Assembly: GCF_902806685.2 (NCBI RefSeq)
Contig: NC_048556.1
Coordinates: 8,828,734 to 8,892,733, forward strand
DNA from: Maniola hyperantus
Lineage: Eukaryota > Arthropoda > Insecta > Lepidoptera > Nymphalidae
Direction of reading: 5' to 3'
DNA length: 64,000 nucleotides
Both the position numbers and the translations under genes were made by a program. Of the stretch, positions 45,440 through 56,370 are shown piece by piece. Below the pieces are notes generated by a model that was not told where the DNA came from, did no database searches, and saw only the letters and a list, made by a program, of their open reading frames with translations. Position 1 is the first letter of the stretch, and each line of letters starts with the position of its first letter.

Positions 45440-45626
45440 ATCATCGACATCCAATCTACTCGCACGAAATGTTTTTGCTCAACGTTTCTGATACGAATAG
45501 CTAAGGTTTGAAACGCCCTTCCGGCGTCCGTGTTTCCTGCCACGTATAACTTAAGTACCTACCTACCTTCAAGGCATCTTCTAGACAAGCGCACTCCAAT
45601 TTAGACCTCATCATTGAAAGATTGTC
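45440..45626 (+). pseudogene. non-LTR retrotransposon C-terminal relic
   Basis: One frame reads STRTKCFCSTFLIRIAKV, a stop where tryptophan is expected (TGG to TGA), then NALPASVFPATYNL and SRHLLDKRTPI and a natural stop at 45624-45626. The pattern RTK..F..TF..R.AK.WN.LP is the usual end of jockey/CR1-like LINE proteins. Confidence 0.6.
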
Positions 45627-46193
45627 GTCAAGAGCAAACCAGAGCAAGCATGCAAGCAGGCGAAAATAAAAATCATTTGCACGTTTAAATCTTATCAAAG
45701 TCATTTGCACCGACTAATCTATGTAGTTGATTACTTTTTGCAGACAAAAGCACAAAAAAACCAGCCAAGTGCGAGTCAGGCTCGCGCACTGATGGTTCCG
45801 TACTACAGTCTCAGAAGTCGCTAACTTGTAATCGAATACCTAATAAAATTTAGGTATAACTAAAAGTGGATTTGATAATAATAATTATTCAGATTTATTT
45901 GGACAATTCAATTTGAACCACAAAATTAATTGAAATATTGAACTTTGAACTCTATAGGAGGTAATTAACTGTAGGAAGTATGCTTCTAATTAAGCCAAGT
46001 TATCAGTTGCGGAGTCTTAATTTCGAGTGTCAGCGAAATTAATTTATAAGTATCCTTATTAATTTATTTTATCAAAATTAATCAGTTGTTTTATCAATTA
46101 ATAAGCTGACAGATATACTATCTAAAATTTGCTTATTAATTTATTCGGTTACCTACTATGGTACTTATGTATGGTTTATTTGACGCCGCATAG
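45627..46193. other. spacer before the gene's 5' palindrome
   Basis: A GGGTTCCGTA repeat fragment (CAGCCAAGTGCGAGTCAGGC) at about 45755-45812, then AT-rich sequence. Confidence 0.5.
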
Positions 46194-46332
46194 CTGCAGC
46201 GTCGTGCCGTGCCTGGGCAATCGTCAGTAATTTGCGCTCGGACGGGGCATGGGCACCGTGACCATGCCGGGTCCGTTCTCACCCCGAGCGCAAAATGTAC
46301 TGACAATTGCCCATCCGTAGCACGATACTGCA
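46194..46332. repeat. palindromic MITE upstream of the guanylyl cyclase gene
   Basis: CGTGCCGTGCCTGGGCAATC...TTTGCGCTCGG and the inverse CCGAGCGCAAAA...CAATTGCCCATCC give arms of about 50 bp around a GC-rich loop. A diverged relative is in intron 2 at about 50850-50955. Confidence 0.75.
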
Positions 46333-46624
46333 CGTATACAGCATCAAATAAAGCATGCCTAAGTAGTAAATAAATGAGTATAATTCGGCATTACGTTATA
46401 TTATGCTTTGTCACAGTTAAGAAACTTAAGTGGGTGTTACGACCTTTGTGATATTGACACCTACGATAGTAACTTTATAATAGAGCGCTTTAAATATACC
46501 ATAACAACGATCATCGCTAAGGAGGAAATCTTTAACATAATTAATAATGTTCAACGTAATTTTTGTTTAATAGATGAAGGAAACAGAATAATGAAACCGT
46601 AAAAATGAGATAATTAATTAAAAA
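46333..46624 (+). other. 5' flank of the guanylyl cyclase gene, probable 5' UTR or promoter
   Basis: AT-rich, with an in-frame stop TAA at 46619-46621 just before the first ATG. An open frame at 46408-46602 resembles nothing. The transcription start and any upstream non-coding exon cannot be read. Confidence 0.3.
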
Positions 46625-47519
46625 ATGGTAAAAGAGATCGTGAATGCGATTCTCTCGTCAAACTTTGCCAAGACTGTCCATTGCAAAGAAAGATCATATG
46701 CAAACAAAGCGAACTTCAGAAAGAGACGTGGAAATCGGATATACAAAGCAAAAAATGAACAATCTAGTGAACTTATGGACAATGCTCAAGCACACAAGGT
46801 TAAAACACATCGTAAAATAATCGTTCTATCCTTTAAAAGGCCTATATTAGTTTCATTCCTTATTTTCTACGTATGTTTATTTAATGTGATAGTTGAGTGT
46901 GATGTTAGTGCTAATAATTATAATGTGAAATCATCTAAGGACAAAATAAGTCAATATAAAATAAACAATTTAAATGGAGATATAGTGAAAGTATGGCGTC
47001 GCAATTTAGATAACAAAGTATTTGGCAAACATCTCGTCAAAAGCACCACATCAGCGCAAGATACGCATGAGGAGGAAAAATCAGAAAAATACTCTATGCC
47101 TGATGTACTAGAATTGAATAAATACTACACGTATCATAAAAGCAAAGAAAATATAACGAATGATACGGAGACGGTAATAGTAGTAAAAGACATTTATGAT
47201 GATGTACGGGCAGTTGGCTATCCACATGATTTAGCACATAATCACTATTATGTGAAAAGAACAAATTTTAATCTTAGAGCCGAAACTCATCAATTTCATG
47301 AGAAAATACTGAAACTTGGAGTTTTGCTGCCGGCTGATCCATCCGAAGTTTTTTCGTTATCTAAAGTTTTGCCGATAGTTGAGATGGCGATACCTGCTAT
47401 GACAAAACACGATGGTCCGTTACCTGGATGGAAAATTCTTGTAGATTACAGAGATACGAGATGTTCATCTGTATATGGACCTCTTGCAGCATTCGAATTC
47501 TACGTCAATGGCTCTGCTG
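46625..47519 (+). CDS. receptor-type guanylyl cyclase (natriuretic-peptide-receptor-like), exon 1
   Basis: Encodes residues 1-298 of a membrane guanylyl cyclase, which would make cGMP when a peptide binds its outer domain. The start at 46625 is the first ATG after an in-frame stop at 46619. Residues 73-90 (PILVSFLIFYVCLFNVIV) are hydrophobic and serve as signal peptide or anchor. A start at Met51 (MDNAQAHK) would give a more normal signal-peptide leader, so the true start is open. Residues 95-227 are a polar, low-similarity stretch with a possible N-glycosylation site (NIT, 176-178). The ANF-receptor ligand-binding domain starts at about residue 229 with LKLGVLLPADPS, then DGPLPGWKILVDYRDTRCSS and GPLAAFEFYVNGSA. 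Cys280 corresponds to a conserved disulfide cysteine of the family. The exon ends before GTGAGT with one base of a codon left over. Confidence 0.9.
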
Positions 47520-48129
47520 GTGAGTTGTTATTAAATGTTAATTCTATAGTTCAGATATGTTTTATTTTACGAAATCTCACTTTTAGAAATTGACTGATAA
47601 AGTCGAATTAAAAGAAATAATTTCATTACATTGTCATGGTTCTCTCTTACAGAAGTTTTGAAATATTTTATAACATTTAAAAATTCTTTTATTTGCCATT
47701 TAGTACTAAAATATTGTCGTCGTAACGACACTTTAATTAATAACTTATTATTTAATTAACTTGGTACTTTTTAATAAGATTTTTGTTCTTGCTAAATAAA
47801 ATGGAAATAACCGTTTGAACCTACCAAATTATATATACATATAAAAGGAAAAACTGACTAACTGACATATCAACATATATCTCAAACTATTGCGTTTAGA
47901 AATTTAATAATTTGCATGTAGGTTCTTTCCATTAAGTTGACCCCTTGCAAGAAAAGATTTTCAGAAATCGAGCCTAAGCAAAGGATCATCAAAACATAAA
48001 ATAAGAAGCTGCTCTAGATTAAGTATTAGTTTTAACGAATGTTATGTAAAAGTTTTCAAAACTTCTGTATGGAAGCATATTAGGCAAACATGAATCTGTT
48101 CGGGAGATGAAAATTTAACGTGTTTGCAG
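47520..48129 (+). other. intron 1 of the guanylyl cyclase gene
   Basis: 610 bp, GTGAGT at the start and TTTGCAG at the end. It contains a decayed group A Helitron at about 47830-47985 (CATATAAAAGGAAAAACTGA). Nothing else seen. Confidence 0.85.
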
Positions 48130-48323
48130 ATGCCTTCATTGGACCGGGCTGTGAATATGTAATAGCTCCCGTGGCAAGATATGCTGGGCTTTGGCGCATA
48201 CCTGTCATTACCGCTGGTGCTCAGGCTGAGGCGTTTGGCTACAAGCAACCAAGTTACATGACCTTAACGCGAATGATGGGAAGCTATACACAAGCAGGGG
48301 TTGCCATCAGGAAAATTTTTGAG
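48130..48323 (+). CDS. receptor-type guanylyl cyclase, exon 2
   Basis: 194 bp. The split codon joins to Asp and the frame continues AFIGPGCEYVIAPVARYAGL, then WRIPVITAGA and a TLTRMMGSYTQAGVAIRKIFE end. The GPGC.Y..APV.R....W..P..TAGA pattern is diagnostic for the ligand-binding domain of natriuretic-peptide receptors, with the second cysteine of the pair that begins with Cys280. The acceptor TTTGCAG lies at 48123-48129 and the donor GTAAAC at 48324. The junction to exon 3 falls between codons. Confidence 0.92.
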
Positions 48324-48874
48324 GTAAACAACGGAAATTTTGTCATTTTGTACGAACCTTACTTTGATGTTGTACTGTTTGTGTATGTTGCTTCAAAATA
48401 CGTTTAGAAACTGTAACTTATGTGTTTTATTTTCGTTACTGTGTTCAGTTGCTTTGCTTCTTTGAAGTAATTAATTGATACTTTTCTTTTATTTTATTTG
48501 AAGATCATGTTATAATTTTTGAAAACACAACTACTATGAAACACCTCATGTGTTACGGTCCCAATATTTTTTCGGTTTCCATGATGAAGTGATTTTTGAA
48601 ATATTATTAATCGTCGAGCATGTAGCAGTAATTAATTTTTATAACTTGGATTTTTGTATCTTGGAAATCTAGCATATTTTTTTTTGTAATGGTTTTACTT
48701 CAAATATTTGTAGCTCTATTTCACATAATCGATTGATTACTTATGATAATAAGCGTTAATTATCGAAATAGCATAAATATAGATTTAAACCTGAAGCCCT
48801 AGCACAATCTGTGATTTTATTGGTTAGAAGGTTTTAAAATATGAATAAATATGTATAACGTATCCCAAGTTAAT

Positions 48875-49062
48875 TCCAAATATAATACATGTGAAAGTTT
48901 GGATGTTTGTTACTCCTTCACGCTACAATGTCTAAACTAATTTGGCTTAAATTTGGAATGAAGAAAGCTTATACCTTGAATTAATATAGGAAAATCAAAG
49001 AGTTTACGCGAAATTTTGTAACACACTATATCCACGCGGATGATGTCACAGGCATCATTTAG
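48875..49062 (+). mobile_element. Helitron-like element, group B, in intron 2
   Basis: Starts TCCAAATATAATACATGTGA and ends ACAGGCATCATTTAG (CTAG mutated to TTAG), followed by T. Confidence 0.55.
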
Positions 49063-49460
49063 TTTGAATGTAATTATCCAGTACTTTCCTTAGCGATAAC
49101 AGTTCCTGTGTAAGATGTATAACAAAGAGACAAACAAACAAGAAGAAACTAAAATAGTTTATTTTTCAACTGCGGAATCCTAAAAAAACACAGCAGGTAG
49201 GCTGTTATTTAGCCATTGAAACGATAATTTAAATAATGAAATTAGCATCCGTTCATTTATATCTTAGAAATCGAAATATTATTTAGTATAACCATTTTTT
49301 GCCATTGTAAAGTGTAAAGCCATTCAAACTTCAAATTTATTATAATTTTTTAAAAATTTAAAACGCAAGTTGAAATGGACCTTGGTACATACCTATACAA
49401 AATTCAATGTCAAATATCAAAATCTCTCACAATTTGTGCAAATAAAATTTCACATTTTTT

Positions 49461-49901
49461 AATAGGCTACTTGACATTTTTTTTAAGTTGGTCTTAAATG
49501 GTTAATATTTGTCCTATTATATCAAAAAAATTAACACTATATTTTTTTGCGCCCTAAAAACCGTAAAACTTTAATTTAAAAAATATTTTTCTTAGACAGG
49601 TGAAAACACTGTCGGCCATGTTTGGCCGATAGATTATCTGTGCTCTGACGTCATGCATTTGTAAACAACAGTATAACCCTGTGGTTATACTGTTGTTTAC
49701 AAATGCATGACGTCAGAGCACAGATAATCTATCGGCCAAACATGGCCGACAGTGTTTTCACCTGTCTAAGAAAAATATTTTTTTAAATTAAAGTTTTACG
49801 GTTTTTAGGGCGCAAAAAAATATAGTGTTAATTTTTTTGATATAATAGGACAAATATTAACCATTTAAGACCAACTTAAAAAAATTGTCAAGTAGCCTAT
49901 T
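49461..49901. repeat. 441-bp near-perfect palindrome in intron 2
   Basis: AATAGGCTACTTGACA at 49461 and its complement at about 49886-49901. The arms fold at GGTTATAC-type sequence with a central CTGT at 49679-49682. Arms of about 220 bp differ by only a few single-base indels in A or T runs. Inside are TGACGTCA-type words (CTGACGTCATGCATTTG). It is non-coding and no target duplication is evident. The low divergence points to a young foldback or MITE insertion. Confidence 0.9.
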
Positions 49902-50849
49902 ATCAGTAGTAAACAGTAGGTAAGTAGAGATACTCAGTAGAAACACAGTCTGGTTGTCTATTACTTTTTCACGGCTTAACAATTAAAAAAAAATTGTACA
50001 GAGATAGTTTGTATCCTGGAGACGGTCGCAGGTTTCTTTTAACCAAAAAACAAAAGAATTGCTGCGGGATTTCAAAATAATCTACACGGGACGAAGCATC
50101 ATCTAGTGAGTATTCTCGGTAAATAATATTGTGAATGAAGCTGTTGCCGGAAGGGGCTCAATTGAAATGCTTGACACCTAACTCGTACGTGAAATTCATA
50201 ATAATAATATTATTAAAACGAGTAGGTAATTCCGCACGTGTTTTTTATTTAAATGATTCATTTAGCATAAAGGTTAGGCTGAAGGCAGGCTTCCAGAAGG
50301 CATTCAAAAAATTGCAACACTGAATTTGCTTACATGATTTTTTGCAACGAAACTATTTTATCCAAAACCAAAACACATTAAAATACAAACTGTATTTCAA
50401 GTCTGCTTAGTGAAAAACCGATTTGAAAAAATTGAGTTTCAGTCTTTAACTACTCGCACTCCTAAGAATAAGATTGACTAAAAATTATTTAGGGCGGAAC
50501 CATGTAATTGGACTTTTACTAAGGCCTCTCGGCATTCCTAAAGATCGCCTAGGATAACCGCCGTGCATAAAACTTCAGCTTTAAAATTCAAAATTTTGAC
50601 TATGATATACTATAGAAATATTAAAATCTCCTCTGATGTACTCGTAGGTATAGAGCATTTATATTATCGTTGCGTTATTTAACTTAACTGATATTTGCTT
50701 GGATACGAAAAACCTGTTTTACCGTTTATTTATTTTCCTTTTTTGATGTTCCCATTATCTTAGCATTCATCGTTTCATTTGTGATCCAATGCTTTCGATA
50801 CATAATTTAACTTTTTGCTATCGTCCTCTTTCAGAGCCCATGACCATGC
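49902..50849. other. intron 2 spacer with Helitron remnant
   Basis: A group B 3' half at about 49975-50106 ends GACGAAGCATCATCTAG, followed by T. The open frame at 50135-50323 resembles nothing. Confidence 0.5.
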
Positions 50850-50955
50850 CATGTTCGGGCAATCGTCAATATATTTTCTCCCAGACGAGGCATTACTGCT
50901 AATGTGTCAGTGCCGCACTCGTGCCCCATCCAGGCAAAAATGATTGCCCTAACAC
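50850..50955. repeat. diverged copy of the GGGCAATCGTCA palindromic MITE
   Basis: TTCGGGCAATCGTCAATAT and an inverse AAATGATTGCCC around CCAGACGAGGCA / GTGCCCCATCC, as in 46194-46332. Confidence 0.55.
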
Positions 50956-51021
50956 AGTACGTCTCTGTGCGAACACAAAGTAGTAATAGTCTAAGATTTC
51001 AAATGATACAAAGTGGCGTCG

Positions 51022-51172
51022 ATGGCGTAGATTGTGATTATCACATTGCTATAACCTCTGTTGCTGTGATTGGCTGAATTTATGGTATCTTTTCTACGAC
51101 AGAGCATTTTAGCCAATAGCAAAAGTTGCTAGCCAATCAGAGGTAATTGCAATCGTGACACTGTAGCTATGA
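51022..51172. repeat. CCAATCAGAG-type MITE
   Basis: TGTGATTGGCTGAAT and GCCAATCAGAGGTAATTGCA are internal inverted CCAAT-like motifs, shared with 54300-54508 and 55112-55328. Confidence 0.5.
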
Positions 51173-51189
51173 AATGACCTTATCTACAA

Positions 51190-51421
51190 CTAGCTTATGC
51201 CCGCGACTTCATCCGCGTGGACTACACAAATTTCAAACCCCTATTTCACCCCATTAGGGGTTGAATTTTCAAAAATCCTTTCTCAGCGGATGTCTACGTC
51301 ATAATAGCTATCTGCATGCCAAATTTCAGCCCGATCCATCCAGTAGTTTTAGCTGTGCGTTGATAGATCAGTCGGTCAGTCAGTCAGTCACTCAGTCACT
51401 TTTCCCTTTTATATATTTAGA
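51190..51421 (-). mobile_element. Helitron-like element, group A, full length, in intron 2
   Basis: On the minus strand TCTAAATATATAAAAGGG starts at 51421 and GCATAAGCTAG ends at 51190, with a clean hairpin (CCGCGACTTCATCCGCG). 232 bp, opposite to the gene. Confidence 0.8.
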
Positions 51422-51891
51422 TTTTTGACAAATAACAACGTTGCTTTAAGGTTTCTAAGTAACCTATCGACAGATTACAAATAGGATTGATTATAATTTC
51501 AACCGTAAATCTGTGTCAGATTTAAGTGTCGTATTGACTCAACAATTTGCTAAGAATGTCACCTTAACCTTTTGCTTATCTAGATAGACGATTATCTGGT
51601 GCTTATCTTCCATAAATAGCTTTGAATCTTTCCGTTCATGCATTTTGTATGTATTGATTCTATTAATAAAATATTGCCTTATGCATGAGGCTATTCCTAT
51701 TCATAAATAATTAATCTTGTAATAAATCTGTTTTATTACGATATCAACTATAAAAGATTCACTGATATGCTCATTAGTGAAGGATTACTATTATTCTTAG
51801 AATGAAAGTGCATTTTAATTTAGTATTTTTTTTTTAAATTTAAATTTCTTGTAGGTGTTCATGCAAATATTTTATTTTGTTTATTTTATAA

Positions 51892-52072
51892 CTAGATCAT
51901 ATTCGCGATACTGGTTTTTTAAAAAAATTCTATGATTTTTCGAGATAAAAAGTACCCTATGTGGTAATTATTAAGGGTTTAAGCTCCGTTCCAAATTTTG
52001 GCCAAATCGGTTCAATTATTGTAGCGTGAAGGAGTAACAAACATTCAAACTTTCACATTTATAATAAGTATA
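51892..52072 (-). mobile_element. Helitron-like element, group B, degraded, in intron 2
   Basis: CTAG at 51892-51895, ATATTCGCGATACTGG, and a 5' side ending TTTCACATTTATAATAA. Confidence 0.5.
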
Positions 52073-52120
52073 ATTTAGTAAGATCATCATACTTGCTTGT
52101 CACAAAATAAACAGTGCGTA

Positions 52121-52300
52121 CAGTACGCGGCAGAAAAAAATGTACATCGGCCTTTAGAATGACATTTCGGCTTTGTAGAGCGTTGTCTCTGACACTCATA
52201 CCCATATGGCGTTTTGTCGGTCTCAACGACAGGGACAATGCTCTACAAATCTGCTATCTCCTTCTAAAGGTCGATGTACATTACTTTCGGCTGCGTACTG
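52121..52300. mobile_element. mariner-like palindromic MITE, TA duplication, in intron 2
   Basis: CAGTACGCGGCAG and the inverse ending GGCTGCGTACTG, bounded by TA at 52119-52120 and 52301-52302. It is the same family as 34861-35034, in inverse orientation. Confidence 0.8.
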
Positions 52301-52649
52301 TAGTGTGTTTTTTTCACGCTGTAAAAAAAAATGTGTTGTTTATAAAAACGTGCAAAATACGCTTTTATCATATTATGTGGCAAGCTTTTATTATCTTTTT
52401 TAATTATTCTAATTGTTTATTTAAGAAAATTTCCATAATTGCTTTAAACCGCTGCTTTTTTCTCCTTTCACGTAATAAAAACTATTGTATTTTACCGAAA
52501 TAAGCGCACTTGTTTTGAAATTTTGCTAAATATCTAATATCTTGTGCATTTCTATGTACTTACTACTGATACACAAGTTATACTTACTACTGTTACCTAC
52601 CGAAACAAACTACACTTTTTACTTAATTTGATGTGTGTTTTCTAGGCTG

Positions 52650-52852
52650 GCTACTGATTAACTCAGTGTTCAACACTGAATAATAGCCACCAAGCTCATT
52701 TGACATTTATTTTTAATCCATTGAAGATTTTCTATGAAAAAATATTTTAACACCATTCAGTGAAGCAGCAATGTAGAACTAACCAATATCAAATCATTGT
52801 CAAATGAGCTCGGTGATTATCATTCATTGAACATTCAGTTAGCGAATCACCC
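52650..52852. repeat. imperfect inverted-repeat element in intron 2
   Basis: AATAGCCACCAAGCTCATTTGACA pairs imperfectly with TGTCAAATGAGCTCGGTGATTATC; the outer GATTAACTCAGTG / CAGTTAGCGAATC also pair loosely. Confidence 0.5.
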
Positions 52853-53123
52853 CGCTGATCGTCATTGCTTATTTTTGTTTTTAGCTAATACTTATTTTCT
52901 TTTTCTAGAATCTAGCAACTTTTGTTGGATTATGAATAATTGTAATAAAATATAATATTACAACCACTGATTTTTTTGTTGTTATTTTGACTTTCTTGTT
53001 TTCGTCTGCTGTGTTTTATGGATTTTTTTGACTTTTCTTGTGTATTTGAAGTAAAAAATGATTGTTAATATTTTTGATCCAATTTCCTATACTTATTTAA
53101 AAATGAGATCATATTTTTTTTCT

Positions 53124-53255
53124 AGATGACGCCCGTGACTTCGCGTAGATTAAGATTTTTAAAAATCCCGGGGGGAACTCTTTATTTTCCGGTATAAAAG
53201 GTAGCTAACTAGGAATGTATGCTAACTTTCGCATTTATAATAATATTAATAATTA
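53124..53255 (-). mobile_element. Helitron group B fragment in intron 2
   Basis: CTAGATGACGCCCGTGACTT...TTTCGCATTTATAATAATAT, internally shortened, about 130 bp upstream of exon 3. Confidence 0.5.
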
Positions 53256-53383
53256 GTATATTATATGGATAATTTTAGTATAGAATTTGAATTTGGAATA
53301 GTCTTTTTTTGAATTTTATCCTTTTCTAATTACAGCGTTATTTTTTTAGCATGTTGAAGTAAACTACGGTTCATTTGTTACAG

Positions 53384-53597
53384 GAGTTCAACTGGCGGAG
53401 ACTCGGGATGCTCTACCACAACTACGCCTCATCCTCCGGTAAAGGGAACAGCGCTTGCTTCATGACCCTCAGTGCTGTCTTCACAGTGCTCCAGAAGAAG
53501 GGAACTGGCAACATCCCGAACATTCCGTTCGACGAAACTTTGTTAACAAGGGCAAAAATAAAAGAGCTCCTCCAAAAACTTTCTCTTAGCACAAGAA
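53384..53597 (+). CDS. receptor-type guanylyl cyclase, exon 3
   Basis: 214 bp. The acceptor TTGTTACAG ends at 53383 and the frame opens EFNWRRLGMLYHNYASSSGK, then CFMTLSAVFTVLQKKG and AKIKELLQKLSLSTR. It corresponds to the second lobe of the bilobed ligand-binding domain, where the natriuretic-peptide receptors have the W....LY motif followed by a conserved CF. The Lys-rich variable part is where family members differ in length. The donor GTGAGT begins at 53598, leaving one base of a codon that joins exon 4. Confidence 0.9.
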
Positions 53598-54299
53598 GTG
53601 AGTACCTATAGCGAAAGAAAATAAGATATATTTAGACCCGTCTTTTATTTGATTGTTGAACCTGAAAATCTGGTTTAATAAAGTCTAAAATTAGCTTCGA
53701 AGGCTGTATACGAAATCCGAGCCGAAAATGCGAAAGTAGCTTAATAAAAGTATTGCCTCATTCTTAACTGCATATCATGTTATATTTATGAAATGTTTTT
53801 ATTAAATCATGGAAAGATACTTGCTGCATGACCAGTGCAACAACACTTAGTTAAATTATTATTGATTCCATTCTGATCTGATTTTTATACGTGTTCTCCC
53901 TGTTTTCCTCCGACATGGCGGTCCGAGACTAAGTGCAGTGCGTCAGGATACTACGTTATAGTCTTATATAAAAAACTATGTTAGTTTTTTAAATTTATTT
54001 TTTGTGTTATTGCCTCTTATACCAACTATTTTTTAGCGTGATTTTTCTTCTGATGTGATTGGCTGTGAAAAGCATTCTCTTAGGCATACAAGCTTATAAT
54101 TACCTTGCAATGTTTGTCTCTTAATTTGTTTAGGTCAAATCTTACAAGCTAAATTAGAATCCTCCCTCTTATCCTATGTAGTTGAGTTATTACACATTAG
54201 TTCAGTTATGATGGCAATGCCGGTTTCTATGTCAGACACAAGTTTAGCTCTACGCTCCTCCAGTACTGAGCGAGAATGTTGTGCATGACCGTTGTAGAG

Positions 54300-54508
54300 G
54301 GCTTACCTGTACCTAATGCCATCCGGTGCGCGATTGCGGGAAAATGACAGCTACAATGTCACGATCGCAATCATCTCTGATTGGTTAACGTTCGCTCACT
54401 ATTGGCTACAATGCATTGTTGCAACAAGAATCGCACAAATTCAGCCAATCAGAACAATAGAGATTGTAATAATGATTGATGCAGGTTTTAGACAATCGCC
54501 CTACTGCA
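54300..54508 (-). repeat. CCAATCAGAG-type MITE, one end diverged
   Basis: TAATAATGATTGATGCAGG and TTTTAGACAATCGCCCTACT are shared with 55112-55328 but in inverse orientation, so the two copies face each other about 0.6 kb apart. Confidence 0.65.
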
Positions 54509-54694
54509 TAGCAATGGATATTGCTGTCATGCAACATGTCATTGATAAGCAGGATGAACAGTGTGGGTGACTGATAACACTGAACCCTGCGGGACGCTAG
54601 CATTTATGGGCTTTAGTTTAGAACTAAAACCGTCTTCAGCGACTTTGATGTTGCGTCCATCAAGAAAGCTGGCTAGCTTGTATTTAATATTAAT

Positions 54695-54836
54695 AATTTG
54701 GTACAGATAAAGGTACAGATTTAGCTTGCATCCTGAGGAAGGACATAGGCTACTTTTGATCCCGGAAAATTGTAGAGTTCCCATGGATTTTTTAAAAACC
54801 TAAATCCAGGTGGATGAAGTCGCGAGCATCAGCTAG
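54695..54836 (+). mobile_element. Helitron group B 3' half
   Basis: GATCCCGGAAAATTGTAGAG, AGGTGGATGAAGTCGCGAGC, then ATCAGCTAG at 54836. Confidence 0.55.
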
Positions 54837-54986
54837 TATAATATAAAATTATGATTCCAAAAAAATTGTTGAGATAATTTTGTTGATTCACATTTTTTAA
54901 TCGAATTCAAAATGAATGGTCCCTTTTTGAGCCACAATAGTCGCCCAGAAAAGTGGGCGTCGAGATAGACAAGAAAATTTGTCAGA

Positions 54987-55030
54987 GTCTTTGTCTTAGT
55001 TGAATAATTAATTCAACTAAGACAAAGATC
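54987..55030. repeat. short perfect hairpin
   Basis: TCTTTGTCTTAGTTGAAT and its complement around AATTA, next to the CCAATCAGAG-type MITE. Confidence 0.85.
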
Positions 55031-55111
55031 TTAATTGCGGGCATCTTTTGTGCTCTTAATTGTAAGCTTATTGAGACATTATGGTTTTTGTCCTTTAATA
55101 ATTGTTCATCT

Positions 55112-55328
55112 GTAGGGCGATTGTCTGCATCAATCATTACCACAATCTCAATTGTTGTGATTGGCTGAAATTGTGCGATTCTTGTTGCAACAATGCATTG
55201 TAGCCAATAGTGAGCGAGTGTCAACCAATCAGAGGTGATTTGGATCGTGACAGTGTAGCTGTCATTGACATGTCAGCAATTGAGATGGTAATAATGATTG
55301 ATGATGCAGGTTTTAGACAATCGCCCTG
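55112..55328 (+). repeat. CCAATCAGAG-type MITE, full copy
   Basis: TAGGGCGATTGTC at one end and GACAATCGCCCT at the other. Inside are GTTGTGATTGGCTGAAAT and CAACCAATCAGAGGTGAT, an inverted pair. Confidence 0.7.
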
Positions 55329-55433
55329 CTGGTCTTTATGTAGCAGTGAATGATTTATGAGGGTGCAAATATAATGTGCAAGCGATACCTTTCATTAAAA
55401 GGGAATTCAAAACTCAATACTTTTATGAACAAC

Positions 55434-55664
55434 TAGACGATACCCCGCGACTTCGTATCGTACGCGTGGATTTAGGTTTTTAAAAATCCCTTGGGAACCT
55501 CTTGGTTTTCCGGGATGAAAAATAGCCTTCCTTCCTCGGAATGCAAGCTATCGCTGTACCAAATTTCGTCAAAATCGGTCGAACGGGTGGGGCGTGAAAA
55601 GCTAGCAGACAGACTGACAGACATACATACAAACAGACACACTTTCGCATTTGTAATATTAAAA
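55434..55664 (-). mobile_element. Helitron-like element, group B, near full length
   Basis: CTAGACGATACCCCGCGACT at the 3' end, AAGCTATCGCTGTACC, then CACACTTTCGCATTTGTAAT at the 5' side. Confidence 0.65.
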
Positions 55665-55867
55665 GACGTAAGCTAGTTTTGCAGATGAGCTAATTTTATA
55701 CTCGTACCAAACTATTAAAACTCAAGAAAGCAATTACTACAAAGCTAACACAGCTTAATGAGATAAGTTTACAAGTTTAAGCTATTCGCGCTATTCCACC
55801 AGAGATAATATGCTACTATGCTACGTTGCTATGGCTGTGATTTGATCACCAACAATAATTTTCATTG

Positions 55868-56370
55868 CTCCACATTGCGCTTGGCTGCAATCATACCCGG
55901 TGGCAAGTAATGATACAGCCTAAGATGGAGCGCGCTCGCGTAGAAGATGCTTATTCACTCTTGACTTGAAGGTACCCATACTATAATTGGAGGGGAAAAC
56001 TGATGCTGGAAGGGTGTTCCAAATCTTGGCGGTTCGAATTAGAAATGAGGAGGCAAATCGCCTCGTAGGTACGTATCCGTGGAATTTCTACTACGTACGA
56101 GTGCAGACCTTGGCGATGCCTTGGCGGTACGATAGTAGAAGGGTGAAGGAGACACCAGGCCGAAAAGATCTTCAGCACACTCTCCGAAATATATCTCGGA
56201 AAAACCGATTGACAGGCAACTCTGCGCCGATGTTCCAAACTTTGAAGTTTAGAATAGACCAGCGCTTCGTCACCAATGAGTCTTCTAGCGCGACGGTCCA
56301 CCGAATCCAAAGTATCAAACTGATACTTGGCAAACCCATCCCATATAGATCTTATAGCTGGCATTTGGGG
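55868..56370 (-). pseudogene. jockey/CR1-like LINE, C-terminal part of reverse transcriptase polyprotein
   Basis: From about 56364 the minus strand reads IRSIWDGFAKYQFDTLDSVD, then RRARRLIGDEALVYSKLQSL and EHRRRVACQSVF, close to the standard C-terminal region of jockey/CR1-type LINE proteins. Near 55980 a frame change leads to GTFKSRVNKHLLRERAPS and the natural stop at about 55925. The 3' UTR (AAGCGC end) runs to about 55868. It is truncated upstream and carries at least one frameshift. It lies antisense in intron 3. The plus-strand open frame 55987-56493 is its shadow. Confidence 0.7.

Larger units (their letters stand above)
48324..53383 (+). other. intron 2 of the guanylyl cyclase gene
   Basis: 5060 bp. 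Repeats within it are listed separately. The remaining AT-rich sequence shows no exon-like frame with homology to the family, and the protein is continuous across the splice, so no exon is missing. Confidence 0.85.

Noticed and set aside
46408..46602. 64-codon open frame just upstream of the cyclase gene
   Set aside because: No homology; a stop separates it from the cyclase frame and no splice signal joins it convincingly.
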